From Streptococcus parasanguinis (GTDB taxonomy: Bacteria > Bacillota > Bacilli > Lactobacillales > Streptococcaceae), in assembly GCF_032163505.1 (NCBI RefSeq), contig NZ_CP134147.1:62001-126000 (forward strand): DNA of 64,000 nucleotides, in the 5' to 3' direction. Both the position numbers and the translations under genes were made by a program. How positions within the stretch are numbered: position 1 is the stretch's first letter; each line of letters begins with the position of its first letter. The notes below the pieces were generated by a model, which was given only the letters and a program-made list of their open reading frames with translations, did not search any database and was not told the DNA's origin. Positions 28,573 through 36,599 of the stretch are shown piece by piece.

Positions 28573-28575
28573 CCT

Positions 28576-29199
28576 ATGGCACGATTAAATGTAAAACCAA
28601 CTCGGATGGAGCTCAATATTCTCAAAGAGCGCCTCAAGACAGCAACCCGGGGGCACAAGTTGCTCAAGGATAAGCGGGATGAACTCATGCGTCGCTTTAT
28701 TGAAGCTGTGCGAGAGAATAATCGTCTGCGCCAAAAGGTGGAGGCAGCGCTGGTGGGCAATATGCAAGATTTCGTGATGGCCAAGTCCTTGGAGAGTGAC
28801 CTCATGGTAGAAGAAATCTTTGCCGTTCCCACTCGAGAAGTGATGCTACACATCGAGGAAGAAAATGTCATGAGTGTGCGCGTGCCCAAGCTCCATGCCC
28901 GTATCGATAATCCATACGGAGATGATGAAGGGGACGTGGTTTATAGCTACCTCGCCTCCAACAGTCAAATGGATAGCACGATCCAAGAAATGGGGGATCT
29001 ACTCCCTGATTTGCTCAAGTTAGCGGAAATCGAAAAAAGCTGCCAACTCATGGCAGATGAAATCGAGAAAACCCGCCGTCGAGTGAACGGACTCGAGTAT
29101 GCGACCATCCCAGACCTCAAAGAGACTATCTATTATATCGAAATGAAACTCGAAGAAGCCGAACGCGCCAACCTCGTCAGAATCATGAAGGTAAAATAA
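28576..29199 (+). CDS. ntpD: V-type ATPase subunit D
   Basis: The 207-residue central rotor shaft is a helical hairpin: the N-terminal helix with [19 protein letters not shown] and the C-terminal helix with [21 protein letters not shown], both family signatures. It starts 3 bp after ntpB and is the last gene. No KtrII-type K+ transporter (ntpJ of E. hirae) follows. Confidence 0.95.
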   Translation: MARLNVKPTRMELNILKERLKTATRGHKLLKDKRDELMRRFIEAVRENNRLRQKVEAALVGNMQDFVMAKSLESDLMVEEIFAVPTREVMLHIEEENVMSVRVPKLHARIDNPYGDDEGDVVYSYLASNSQMDSTIQEMGDLLPDLLKLAEIEKSCQLMADEIEKTRRRVNGLEYATIPDLKETIYYIEMKLEEAERANLVRIMKVK

Positions 29200-29243
29200 G
29201 ATACAAAGAGTTGTAGGCGTGTTCAATTACTTAAAAAAGACAA

Positions 29244-29283
29244 GAACCTCATCGAGGAACCGCTCCTTGATGAGGCTTTTTTT
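29244..29283 (+). terminator. V-ATPase operon terminator
   Basis: CCTCATC / GATGAGG stem with an inner pairing of GAGG with CTCC, followed by CTTTTTTTG. Confidence 0.9.
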
Positions 29284-29319
29284 GCGCCCTCGAACTCTTC
29301 TTCCAGGACCCTAATTTTA

Positions 29320-29336
29320 TGTTACTAGTTTGTAAC
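29320..29336 (+). promoter_or_regulatory. WalR (VicR) binding box upstream of the LysM gene
   Basis: TGTTAC-TAGTT-TGTAAC is a perfect direct repeat of the form TGTWAH-N5-TGTWAH recognised by WalR. Further single half-sites (TGTGAC 29340, TGTTAC about 29360, TGTTAA about 29384) follow toward the gene. The exact -10 hexamer is not certain. Confidence 0.8.
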
Positions 29337-29493
29337 AATGTGACAAGAAAGACGAAATGTTACAAGAAAAATACAGTTTTGTTAAATAGCCAAAAAGGCC
29401 TTTTATTATTTTTAAATTGTGATAAGATAGTATGGTAGTTAATTTGTCCAAGAAAATCTTGAGCAAAAAAACAAAGAAAAAAGAGGATAAAAG

Positions 29494-30615
29494 ATGAAAT
29501 TAAAAGTTAATACGAAAGCCTTGATCGCTTCAACAGTAGCTCTTGCAGTGATTCCATTTACAAAAGCCACTGCAGAAACACTTGAAGATTGGGTAGCTCG
29601 CTCAGTAGATGAAATCAAACATGATATCCAACAAAGCGGTGAAAACCAACAAACTTATACCATCAAATATGGTGATACATTGAGTTCGATCGCAGAAGCG
29701 CTTGGAATCGATGTTCATGTGTTGGCAAACTTAAACAACATCAGCAACATGGATTTGATCTACCCAGGTACTGTATTGAAAACAACAGTAAATGATCAAA
29801 AAGAAGTAACTTCAGTTGAAATCCAAACTCCTCAAGCAGGTGCGACAGATGCAACCGTTGCAAGTGCTGACTTGACAACAAACCAAGTGACAGTTGATGA
29901 CCAAACAGTCGCTGTCAACGATTTGTCTAAACCAGTAAACGAAGATAACAAAGCTGTTCCAGTAGCTCCAGCAGCGGAAACTCAAGAAGCCCCAGCGGAA
30001 GCTCCTGTAGTTGAAGTACCAGCAGCAGAAACACCAGCACAACCAGCTGTTCCAGAAACACCAAACTACGGTGCTCCAGCTGTCAATGTTGAAGTACAAA
30101 ATCAAGAAGTAGCGCCAGCTGCTCCTCAATCTGCTCCAGCGGAAGCTCCTGCTGAAACACCAGCTTCTGCTCCTGAAGCTCCAGCAGCACAACCAGCAGT
30201 AGAAACTGCTGCAGCACCTGAAGTGCAACCAGTAGCATCAACTCCAACAAGCGGAAATACTATTCCAACTGATCCAAATCTTCAACCTCAAGCGGAAGCT
30301 TTCCGTCAAGAAATTGCAGCGAAATTCGGTATCACAAACATCGGTGGTTACCGTGAAGGGGATCCAGAAGACCATGGTAAAGGACTTGCAGTAGACGTGA
30401 TGGTTCCAACAAATTCAGAGCTTGGAGATCAAGTTGCACAGTATGCGATTGATAACATGGACCGTGCAGGTATCTCATATATTATCTGGAAACAACAATT
30501 CTACATGCCAGTAAATAACATTTACGGACCAGCTAATACATGGAACCAAATGCCGGACCGTGGTGGAGATACAGCAAACCACAACGACCACGTACATATC
30601 TCATTTAACGGATAA
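29494..30615 (+). CDS. secreted LysM-domain cell-wall protein
   Basis: The 373-residue protein has a signal peptide ending around TKATAET (residue 29), one LysM domain (residues 53-97, YTIKYGDTLSSIAEALGI) that binds peptidoglycan, a long Pro/Ala/Glu-rich spacer (about 145-250), and a C-terminal globular domain (about 255-373) with GGYREGDPEDHGKGLAVDVM and a final NHNDHVHISF. The His/Asp arrangement resembles the D-Ala-D-Ala carboxypeptidase/VanY-like or ARB_07466-type fold, but the exact enzyme class is unsure. It is similar in plan to WalRK-controlled streptococcal LysM proteins, matching the WalR box upstream. A strong terminator follows. Confidence 0.85.
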   Translation: MKLKVNTKALIASTVALAVIPFTKATAETLEDWVARSVDEIKHDIQQSGENQQTYTIKYGDTLSSIAEALGIDVHVLANLNNISNMDLIYPGTVLKTTVNDQKEVTSVEIQTPQAGATDATVASADLTTNQVTVDDQTVAVNDLSKPVNEDNKAVPVAPAAETQEAPAEAPVVEVPAAETPAQPAVPETPNYGAPAVNVEVQNQEVAPAAPQSAPAEAPAETPASAPEAPAAQPAVETAAAPEVQPVASTPTSGNTIPTDPNLQPQAEAFRQEIAAKFGITNIGGYREGDPEDHGKGLAVDVMVPTNSELGDQVAQYAIDNMDRAGISYIIWKQQFYMPVNNIYGPANTWNQMPDRGGDTANHNDHVHISFNG

Positions 30616-30624
30616 TAAAACTTT

Positions 30625-30654
30625 GAACTAGGACAAGTGCCTAGTTCTTTTTTT
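30625..30654 (+). terminator. terminator of the LysM gene
   Basis: GAACTAGG / CCTAGTTC perfect stem with a 7-nt loop, then seven T. Confidence 0.9.
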
Positions 30655-30662
30655 GTATGCAC

Positions 30663-30692
30663 AAAAAAGGCTGGAAGACGAATCTTTCAGCC
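30663..30692 (-). terminator. terminator of the MFS gene
   Basis: On the minus strand GGCTGAAAGA / TCTTCCAGCC with loop TTCG, followed by TTTTTT. Confidence 0.85.
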
Positions 30693-30701
30693 AGACGATG
30701 A

Positions 30702-31871
30702 TTATAAAATATGATCGACTTTTTCCACCTGATAAAGGGCAATCGCCATGATAATGGTTAAGACCAGGAGCATAAGAATGGCAGGTGTCCAAGAGTGGAA
30801 GAGAGATTTGCTGTAGCCGAAGAGGATGGGACCAAAGGCTGCAAAGACGTAGCCTCCTGTTTGGGCAAGACCGGAAAGTTGAGCTGTTTTTTCAGGTGTG
30901 CTGGATTTCATAGAGAAAGCGACCATGAGGTAAGGGAAGAGCGAACTAACGGAACTTCCAATCAGGGCATTTAATACCAACCAGTAGAAGAAGTTGCCAG
31001 TCGGGATTAAGAGCATGGCTACCCCCAGAATCCCTGCTCCGACAACAATCGTCAGCATCAAGCGTCGATTGCGATCGGATAACCGTGTCGTTAAACTTGG
31101 GATCGTCAAGGAGAATGGGAGACTGATCAGGGTGAACACGGAGGCCAGTAGTCCAGATTCAACCTTTGAAAGGCCAGCTTGAACAGCCATGGTCGGAAGC
31201 CAGGTCATACTTGTGTAGAAAAGCAGTGACTGCAAGCCTCCAAAAATCATGATAGCCCAAACATATTTATTGGTATACCACTTGCTACTAGATTCTGTAG
31301 TAGCCGTCTTTTTTAGATGGTGGTTGTAGCGAAGGTTAGGAATCCAGATGACCAAAGCAAGAGCACACAAGGCTGTCAAGATGTTGACCAAACCTTGCCA
31401 AGAAGTGGCTTTGGTGATCGGAACGGCCACAGAAGAGGCGATCGCTGTGGACATCCCCATAGAAGTAATGTACAAAGTGGTCAGAATGCCTAGTTGGCGG
31501 GGTCTGTTCGCCTGAATCAGGCTTGGAAGCAGCACATTGAGAAAGGCGATGCCAGCTCCAATCAAGATGGTTCCCAGATAGAGGAAGGGGAGATTGATAA
31601 TCCGAATGGCAGATCCGATCGTAATCGCGATCAAAACTAGGAAAAAGAGGCGCTCAATCCCCAACTTTTTAGCAAATTGAATCGCAAAAGGTGAGAAAAT
31701 GGCAAAGGTGAGAAGTGGCAAGCTAGTCAATAGTCCCAGAGAGCTCACATCAACCCCCAAACCAGCTGCGATGTCAGACAAGACCGTCGGAAGCGTAGTA
31801 AATGGTGTTCGTAAAACAATCCCAAGCATAATGATGCCCGGGATGAATAGCGTAGAATGTGTTTTTTTCAT
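30702..31871 (-). CDS. MFS transporter, CynX/NimT type
   Basis: A 389-residue major facilitator with 12 predicted helices. The N-terminus (LRTPFTTLPTVLSDIAAGLGV) and the loop SFMAP-like replacement QFAKKLGIERL fit the CynX/NimT branch, which contains cyanate and 2-nitroimidazole transporters. The substrate cannot be told from sequence. It has its own ribosome site (GAGGAGG on the minus strand) and terminator, and no regulatory gene beside it. Confidence 0.85.
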   Translation of the reverse strand: MKKTHSTLFIPGIIMLGIVLRTPFTTLPTVLSDIAAGLGVDVSSLGLLTSLPLLTFAIFSPFAIQFAKKLGIERLFFLVLIAITIGSAIRIINLPFLYLGTILIGAGIAFLNVLLPSLIQANRPRQLGILTTLYITSMGMSTAIASSVAVPITKATSWQGLVNILTALCALALVIWIPNLRYNHHLKKTATTESSSKWYTNKYVWAIMIFGGLQSLLFYTSMTWLPTMAVQAGLSKVESGLLASVFTLISLPFSLTIPSLTTRLSDRNRRLMLTIVVGAGILGVAMLLIPTGNFFYWLVLNALIGSSVSSLFPYLMVAFSMKSSTPEKTAQLSGLAQTGGYVFAAFGPILFGYSKSLFHSWTPAILMLLVLTIIMAIALYQVEKVDHIL

Positions 31872-31974
31872 AAATCCTCCTCAGACAAAAATTCTCTTCA
31901 TTATAACATAGATCGAGTATAAATTGGAGTATTTGTACAAATGAAGGGTAAGGAACGTAGTTCTCACTCCCATA

Positions 31975-32069
31975 GAAAAAGCCACCGGTTTTGGTGGCTC
32001 TTATAGGGAGATTATTATGAAAAAGTTTAGGATTTTCTATCAAACAAAGTTAGGAGGTCTTTATTTGAT
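31975..32069 (-). ncRNA. CiaR-dependent small RNA (csRNA), copy A
   Basis: On the minus strand a CiaR box CTTAAG-ATTTC-TTTAAG (32108-32092) is followed 10 bp on by TATAAT (32081-32076), giving a start near 32069. The RNA of about 95 nt begins with a hairpin exposing the loop ACCTCCTAA, complementary to a Shine-Dalgarno sequence, has an AU-rich middle with UCAUAAUAAUCUCCC, and ends in the terminator GCCACC-AAAA-CCGGTGGC plus T-tract. This is the architecture of pneumococcal csRNAs, which block translation of target mRNAs under control of CiaRH. Confidence 0.88.
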
Positions 32070-32091
32070 GGTTTTATTATAAGGCGGTTTG

Positions 32092-32108
32092 CTTAAAGAA
32101 ATCTTAAG
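32092..32108 (-). promoter_or_regulatory. CiaR box of csRNA copy A
   Basis: Minus strand CTTAAG-N5-TTTAAG direct repeat, 10 bp upstream of the -10 (32076-32081), replacing the -35. Confidence 0.85.
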
Positions 32109-32301
32109 AAAAGGTTGTGTTTAAAAAATAGGTCTTAAGTCTGACAAAATGCATTAATCATCATTCCAAACAGTAAAATTACTTATTCCATTCTAAGGAA
32201 CGTAGTTCTCACTGCCGTTCGAACTGCATCCATGTACCTAAGCTCGTCTAAGCCCCTATTGGACTTGACTCACTAAGAATAGGTTAGTAATAATTGTATA
32301 A

Positions 32302-32409
32302 CGCAGTGGTTGATTGGTATCTTTGTTCGCTCTTATAGCTCCAAAGATAACCTAATCAACTGTGCGGGGGTGAGACAACGAACAATTTTAAATAATTGTT
32401 CTGTCTCAC
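32302..32409 (+). repeat. structured dispersed repeat, copy 1
   Basis: Two adjacent imperfect palindromes: an outer one from CGCAGTGGTTGATTGG to CCTAATCAACTGTGCG with an inner TATCTTTG / CAAAGATA, and a second GTGAGAC...GAACAATT / AATTGTTC...GTCTCAC. A copy in the opposite orientation lies at 45195-45311 with compensatory changes in the stems. No open frame. It sits between the two csRNA genes. Confidence 0.75.
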
Positions 32410-32416
32410 TCCCATA

Positions 32417-32511
32417 GAAAAAGCCACCGGTTTTGGTGGCTCTTATAGGGAGATTATTATGAAAAAGTTTAGGATTTTCTATCAAACAAAGTTAGGAGGT
32501 CTTCATTTGAT
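32417..32511 (-). ncRNA. CiaR-dependent small RNA (csRNA), copy B
   Basis: The near-identical second copy of csRNA A, again on the minus strand: CiaR box CTTAAG-TTTTC-TTTAAG (32550-32534), TATAAT (32523-32518), start near 32511, the same anti-Shine-Dalgarno loop ACCTCCTAA, and the same terminator. The few differences in the 5' stem (U-G and G-U in place of C-G or A-U) keep pairing intact. The csRNA-containing segments, about 190 bp each, form a direct repeat about 440 bp apart. Confidence 0.88.
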
Positions 32512-32533
32512 GGTTTTATTATAAGGTTGATTT

Positions 32534-32550
32534 CTTAAAGAAAACTTAAG
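32534..32550 (-). promoter_or_regulatory. CiaR box of csRNA copy B
   Basis: Minus strand CTTAAG-TTTTC-TTTAAG, 10 bp upstream of the -10. Confidence 0.85.
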
Positions 32551-32606
32551 AAAAGACGCTGTTTATAAGAATCGGTCTTAGGTCTGATATTTTTTTACAA
32601 CAGAAA

Positions 32607-32687
32607 CTATTTAGAATTTTTTCTAAATAGAGTTGACAAAGCCATCCGAAAGTACTAGAATCTATTTAGAAAGAAATCTAAATAGAT
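32607..32687 (+). promoter_or_regulatory. sdpR promoter with two palindromic operators
   Basis: Promoter TTGACA (32633-32638), 17 bp, TAGAAT (32656-32661). Operator 1, CTATTTAGAA-TTTT-TTCTAAATAG (32607-32630), lies upstream of the -35. Operator 2, ATCTATTTAGA-N6-TCTAAATAGAT (32660-32687), covers the end of the -10 and the start point. Both share the CTATTTAGA arm, so a single dimeric repressor, most likely the ArsR-family gene that follows, should bind both. Confidence 0.85.
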
Positions 32688-32702
32688 TGGAGAAGATAGA
32701 GA

Positions 32703-32984
32703 ATGAATTTTGCGCAAACATTTAAAGCTTTATCGAATCCGATAAGAAGAAGTATCTTAGAGCTGCTAAAGGCAGGGAAATTATCCGCTGGCGATATCGC
32801 TGGCCACTTTGATGTAGCAGGAGCGACCATTTCCCATCATTTAAGCCTCCTCAAGCAGGCAGATTTAATTCGAGAGGAAAAAGAGAAGAATTTTATCTAC
32901 TATGAACTCAATACTTCTGTCTTGGAGGATTTAATGGTCTGGCTCGTTGATTTGAAAGGAGACTCTACTGATGAAAACGAATAA
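32703..32984 (+). CDS. sdpR: ArsR-family autorepressor, SdpR-like
   Basis: The 93-residue winged-helix protein has FKALSNPIRRSILELLKAGKLSAGDIA and the recognition helix GATISHHLSLLKQADLI. No metal-binding ELCVC-type cysteine motif is present, as in SdpR of Bacillus subtilis. It overlaps by 14 bp the SdpI-like gene, the standard SdpR-SdpI immunity pair. In B. subtilis, toxin-bound SdpI sequesters SdpR at the membrane and derepresses the operon. No SdpC-type toxin gene is in the window. Confidence 0.88.
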   Translation: MNFAQTFKALSNPIRRSILELLKAGKLSAGDIAGHFDVAGATISHHLSLLKQADLIREEKEKNFIYYELNTSVLEDLMVWLVDLKGDSTDENE

Positions 32985-33606
32985 AAAACTATTGCTATTA
33001 ACTTCTATGGTGATCCTTTTCCCCATGCTTTGGGGGCTGATGATTTGGTCGCAATTGCCTAACCAAATCCCGATTCATTTCAATTTTGCTGGCCAGGCCA
33101 ATAACTTCCAATCGAAACCCCTGGTTGTGTTTGGTCTTCCTATTTTCGATCTCATGGTGCATCTGTTTATGATCTTTATGATCGGACGTGATCCTAAGAA
33201 TAGCGCTATGAATGAAAAAATGATTAGAGCGATTTACTGGTTGACCCCAATCGTTTCCTTAAGTACCTCCTATCTCATTTATAGCAAGGCGCTAGGATCT
33301 ACTACCAATCCATCTGTTTTTGTTTCGGTGTTGCTGGGTCTTATCTTTGTGATCATGGGCAATTACATGCCTAAGTTGAAAGTGAATCACACGGTTGGAA
33401 TCCGTCTGCCCTGGACCTTGCAGAGTGAAGATAACTGGCACAAAACCCATCGCTTGGCAGGGAAGTTGTGGGTCCTCGGAGGCTTGATCCTTCTGCTTGA
33501 AGCAGGCCTTCAATTCGCCCTTTCTTATGTTTTGGCGCTGGTCATCCTCGCCATTGTCCTTATCCCTGTGATGTACTCTTATCAATTAAGTCGGAAAAAT
33601 CGTTAG
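32971..33606 (+). CDS. sdpI: SdpI-family membrane immunity protein
   Basis: The 211-residue protein has six predicted transmembrane helices, an N-terminal DUF1648 block (WSQLPNQIPIHFNFAGQAN) and the C-terminal SdpI block (NHTVGIRLPWTLQSEDNWHKTHRLAGKLWVLGG). SdpI proteins protect against SDP-type killing peptides and sense them for the regulator. Given the missing toxin, the pair probably serves defence against toxins of other strains, or a housekeeping envelope role. Confidence 0.88.
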   Translation: MKTNKKLLLLTSMVILFPMLWGLMIWSQLPNQIPIHFNFAGQANNFQSKPLVVFGLPIFDLMVHLFMIFMIGRDPKNSAMNEKMIRAIYWLTPIVSLSTSYLIYSKALGSTTNPSVFVSVLLGLIFVIMGNYMPKLKVNHTVGIRLPWTLQSEDNWHKTHRLAGKLWVLGGLILLLEAGLQFALSYVLALVILAIVLIPVMYSYQLSRKNR

Positions 33607-33610
33607 TATG

Positions 33611-33665
33611 AAAAACAACCAGAGAAGAAGCCAGTCGGGAACGGTTTCTTTTCCGGTTGTTTTTG
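33611..33665 (+). terminator. terminator of the sdpRI operon
   Basis: AAAAACAACC / GGTTGTTTTT with a second inner stem (AGAAGAAGCC / GGTTTCTT), followed by T-tract. Confidence 0.8.
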
Positions 33666-33744
33666 CTTGTTCATCGTTTCAAATTTAAAACTTTCAGGAA
33701 AATACTTATTTTTCGGAAAGAATCTATTAGGAGCTGATATACTA

Positions 33745-33763
33745 TGCTATACTATATATAGCA
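33745..33763 (+). promoter_or_regulatory. palindromic promoter-like element upstream of the RloC-like gene
   Basis: TGCTATA-CTATA-TATAGCA: a perfect 7-bp inverted repeat that contains an extended -10-like TGCTATACT. A second inverted repeat, CCCTATT-N7-AATAGGG (33884-33904), lies nearer the gene. Either could be the promoter or operator. Nothing else is seen in this AT-rich stretch of 300 bp. Confidence 0.4.
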
Positions 33764-33967
33764 GTTTATCTTTTTTTGAAAATTTAGGTTATGGTTTTTA
33801 TGAGTAAAAAAATTCTCTTTATTTTATAGTTTACGAGGTGAATAAATTAAGAAAAAAATATATTTGAAGGGATGGGTAGGATACCCTATTTTGATACAAT
33901 AGGGAAAAATGATTCGACTCTAATATCGTTTAAAAAACTGAAAAATTTGGTTGTGAAGGAGTGACAT

Positions 33968-36340
33968 ATGCAAGAATTTACAAAGATAACTATTGAAAAA
34001 GACTACTTACCTTATAGGAAGATAGAACTAAATTGGTTGAAGAAAGAAAGCAATCCGGATACTGAAATACTCAGAAGTATGATTATATTTGGAAGAAATG
34101 GAACAGGGAAAAGTACTATTTCTAAATCTATTTCTAGTTTAAGAGACATAAGTGAGGATATTACCCTTATTAATGAAAAAAATAGAGTGAGTAACACGAT
34201 AAATATTACTGATAGAGATAAAGAAACTATATTTGTATACAATGAAGAATTTCAAAATGAAAAAGTAACTTTTATAGAAAATGAAAGATTTGAAGCAATT
34301 GTTCTTATTGATGATCAAAAAGATTTAATGTCGAAAATAGCGTTAAACAAAAGTGAAGTAAAAAGATTAGAGTCTAAATTGACTCAATATAACGATGCTC
34401 TTTCAACTGCTGAAAATGACATAAAAGAAAGTATTGTAGGCACGAAAAAATCAAGGTGGAAGAGTATTTTTAGTGAATTAAATGATAAAAATCCATACTT
34501 TAATGCTAGTTTAATAAATAGAATTTCTAGTTCTGTATCTTCAAGATCAGTGGTAGAATTAGGGGAGAATCTTAGTAATCTGATAAAAGAAATAGAATCA
34601 GCTAAGAATGAAAAAAGGATTAACAGATGTTCGGAAGTAGAAATTCCCATTAATGAAATAAAAAACAAATTAAAAATTATTGCTGAGCCAGTTAGTATGA
34701 TAGAGCTAACCGAGAGAGAGAATCAGATTATTGAAATACTTGGAAATAATGTTGACAGTAGTATAGAAAAAACAGAAAATATATTAAAAGGGAATTCAAA
34801 TAATTGTCCAACATGTTTTCAGGAAATCAACGAGGATTATAAACGAGATACTTTAGCTCAATTAAAATCTGTTTTGAAAAAACAATTGTTAAATAATGAG
34901 ATATCTGAACATATTGAATGTATAGATCAAGTTATTAAAATATCTGAGCTTATAATTGCAGAATTAGATTTTGTAGATTTAGATAAAAGAATAGAAGAAG
35001 ATGTAAGAATAAGTTTGAATAAATCAATAGAAGATTTGAAATCAAAGCTTAATCTAATGATTAAGAAGCTGAAGGATAAGAAGAGTAATGTATATAGGAC
35101 CTCTGACTTTAATGACGAAACTCTTTTTAAAGCTAAAAATGCTTATGATGTATCATTATCTAAATACAATAGAGCTTGTGATGAGTATAATATAAGATTT
35201 AATAAACTTGATGAAAATATTAAAGAAGCAAATAAGCTGAATGATAAATTAGCTTATAAAGAAACAGAGAATTTTTGTAAAGAATTATTTGAAAATAGAG
35301 AAAAAATAAATAAAGCTGAGAAATCAATAGAAGAGTTAAATGAGGAAATTGTAAAAGATGAGCAGTCGGTAAAAAATACTACTTTAGCTCTTAACAATAT
35401 TAATAAACAATTGGGTAGAGTGTTTTATGAATCTGAGCGATTAAAATTAGAACAGGAAGATGGATTTTATTATGTTTTATCCAGAGGTAAAAGGACAAAA
35501 TTAAGTAGTTTATCTACTGGAGAAAGAAATGCAATTGGTTTGTGTTACTTTTTTTCTATAGTCAATCAAAATCAAAATGTTGATAATCAATATAATTTAC
35601 CACTTTTAATAGTTCTTGATGATCCGGTATCTAGTTTTGACCATGAGATTAAATTAGGAATATATAGTCTGCTTAGAGGAGAAATTGAGAAAATTGGTAT
35701 TGGTAATGAGAATAGTAAGATACTGATACTAACTCATGATAGTGATGTCTATTATAATTGTTTTAAAATATTTGAAGATATCTTAGATGCTGATGGGAAG
35801 AGAGTTTTTAGAGATAATCAGATTAAATTAAAACAATTGAATTCTATGACTGGTATAGAGACAGCTGAGAAAGAGGAAAACTTCTATTCTACGCAACTTA
35901 CAAAAATATATGACTTTGCTTGTATTGAGGATGAGGAATGTGATTTTGCAAAAGAATTTTCTCCATATATAGGTAACGTTATGAGACGAGTGTTGGAAGC
36001 TTTTTCCACATTTAATTATCAAAAAGGGATATCAGAGTTAAGTTCGAATGAAGTATTATTAAGTGAATCGATTGATGATAGAGAGGAGAGAGAGCTTCTA
36101 AAATCTCATATGTATAGATTGCTTTTGAATGGAGAAAGCCACTATTCAGATAAAATTTATGGAATAACTGAAAGAGATAGAGAAGTATTGTTGACAATTA
36201 AACAAAAGATTCAAACAGCTAGATTTGTATTAGTTCTTTTATATAGTCTTAATCCAATTCATCTTAAATACCAAATCAATAATTTAGATCAAACAATATT
36301 AGAAAGATGGAAATCGGATCTTATAGGTAGTAAAAAATAA
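33968..36340 (+). CDS. RloC/PrrC-like zinc-hook AAA ATPase, candidate anticodon nuclease
   Basis: A 790-residue AAA_13-type protein. Walker A GRNGTGKST (residues 42-50) and a C-terminal ABC signature LSTGE (about 514) with Walker B LLIVLDDPVSS (about 548) flank a long coiled coil carrying a zinc hook CPTC (280-283), an SMC/Rad50-like layout. The C-terminal region has R673-x3-E677 and H725 (GESHYSD), placed like the Arg-Glu-His triad of the anticodon nucleases PrrC and RloC. RloC proteins cut tRNA when DNA is damaged or phage attack. The gene is much more AT-rich than its neighbours, monocistronic, with AAGGAG before the ATG. The assignment of nuclease activity is an inference. Confidence 0.75.
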   Translation: MQEFTKITIEKDYLPYRKIELNWLKKESNPDTEILRSMIIFGRNGTGKSTISKSISSLRDISEDITLINEKNRVSNTINITDRDKETIFVYNEEFQNEKVTFIENERFEAIVLIDDQKDLMSKIALNKSEVKRLESKLTQYNDALSTAENDIKESIVGTKKSRWKSIFSELNDKNPYFNASLINRISSSVSSRSVVELGENLSNLIKEIESAKNEKRINRCSEVEIPINEIKNKLKIIAEPVSMIELTERENQIIEILGNNVDSSIEKTENILKGNSNNCPTCFQEINEDYKRDTLAQLKSVLKKQLLNNEISEHIECIDQVIKISELIIAELDFVDLDKRIEEDVRISLNKSIEDLKSKLNLMIKKLKDKKSNVYRTSDFNDETLFKAKNAYDVSLSKYNRACDEYNIRFNKLDENIKEANKLNDKLAYKETENFCKELFENREKINKAEKSIEELNEEIVKDEQSVKNTTLALNNINKQLGRVFYESERLKLEQEDGFYYVLSRGKRTKLSSLSTGERNAIGLCYFFSIVNQNQNVDNQYNLPLLIVLDDPVSSFDHEIKLGIYSLLRGEIEKIGIGNENSKILILTHDSDVYYNCFKIFEDILDADGKRVFRDNQIKLKQLNSMTGIETAEKEENFYSTQLTKIYDFACIEDEECDFAKEFSPYIGNVMRRVLEAFSTFNYQKGISELSSNEVLLSESIDDREERELLKSHMYRLLLNGESHYSDKIYGITERDREVLLTIKQKIQTARFVLVLLYSLNPIHLKYQINNLDQTILERWKSDLIGSKK

Positions 36341-36466
36341 AGATACCATTTCTACTCATCATAAAGTTGAAAAAGTTTCTCCTTTTAAAACAATTTGAAT
36401 GAAATTTTTTCAAATTATTTAAGTAAGTGAAGTACGTTTAATGTTGTTATACTATGATTCTGAAAT

Positions 36467-36538
36467 ATGTTAAAATACTTCTCTATCAAACCAGGTCTTA
36501 AGAAAGCTCGTAAAGCATCACAATTATCAAAACGTTAA
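36467..36538 (+). pseudogene. 3'-end stub of an unidentified gene, copy 1
   Basis: A 23-codon frame ending KPGLKKARKASQLSKR-stop, without a ribosome site. A second version at 39985-40059 encodes nearly the same end (KPGLKKARKASQFSKR) with different codons (GGT/GGC, CTT/TTG, TCA/AGT), so both descend from coding sequence. A terminator follows at once. I do not recognise the parent protein. The flanking 36341-36466 and 36600-36992 hold no gene I can support. Confidence 0.5.
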
Positions 36539-36563
36539 TCAACACGCTTATATCAACGTTTAC

Positions 36564-36599
36564 AGACATTTAAGAAATTTCTCTTGGATGTCTTTTTTT
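36564..36599 (+). terminator. terminator after stub copy 1
   Basis: AGACAT / ATGTCT short stem with an 18-nt loop region and seven T. Confidence 0.55.

Noticed and set aside
31774-32043. 89-codon minus-strand frame overlapping the MFS start and csRNA A
   Set aside because: It runs through the csRNA terminator and the 5' end of the MFS gene in another frame and has no family likeness; better explained as a chance frame.
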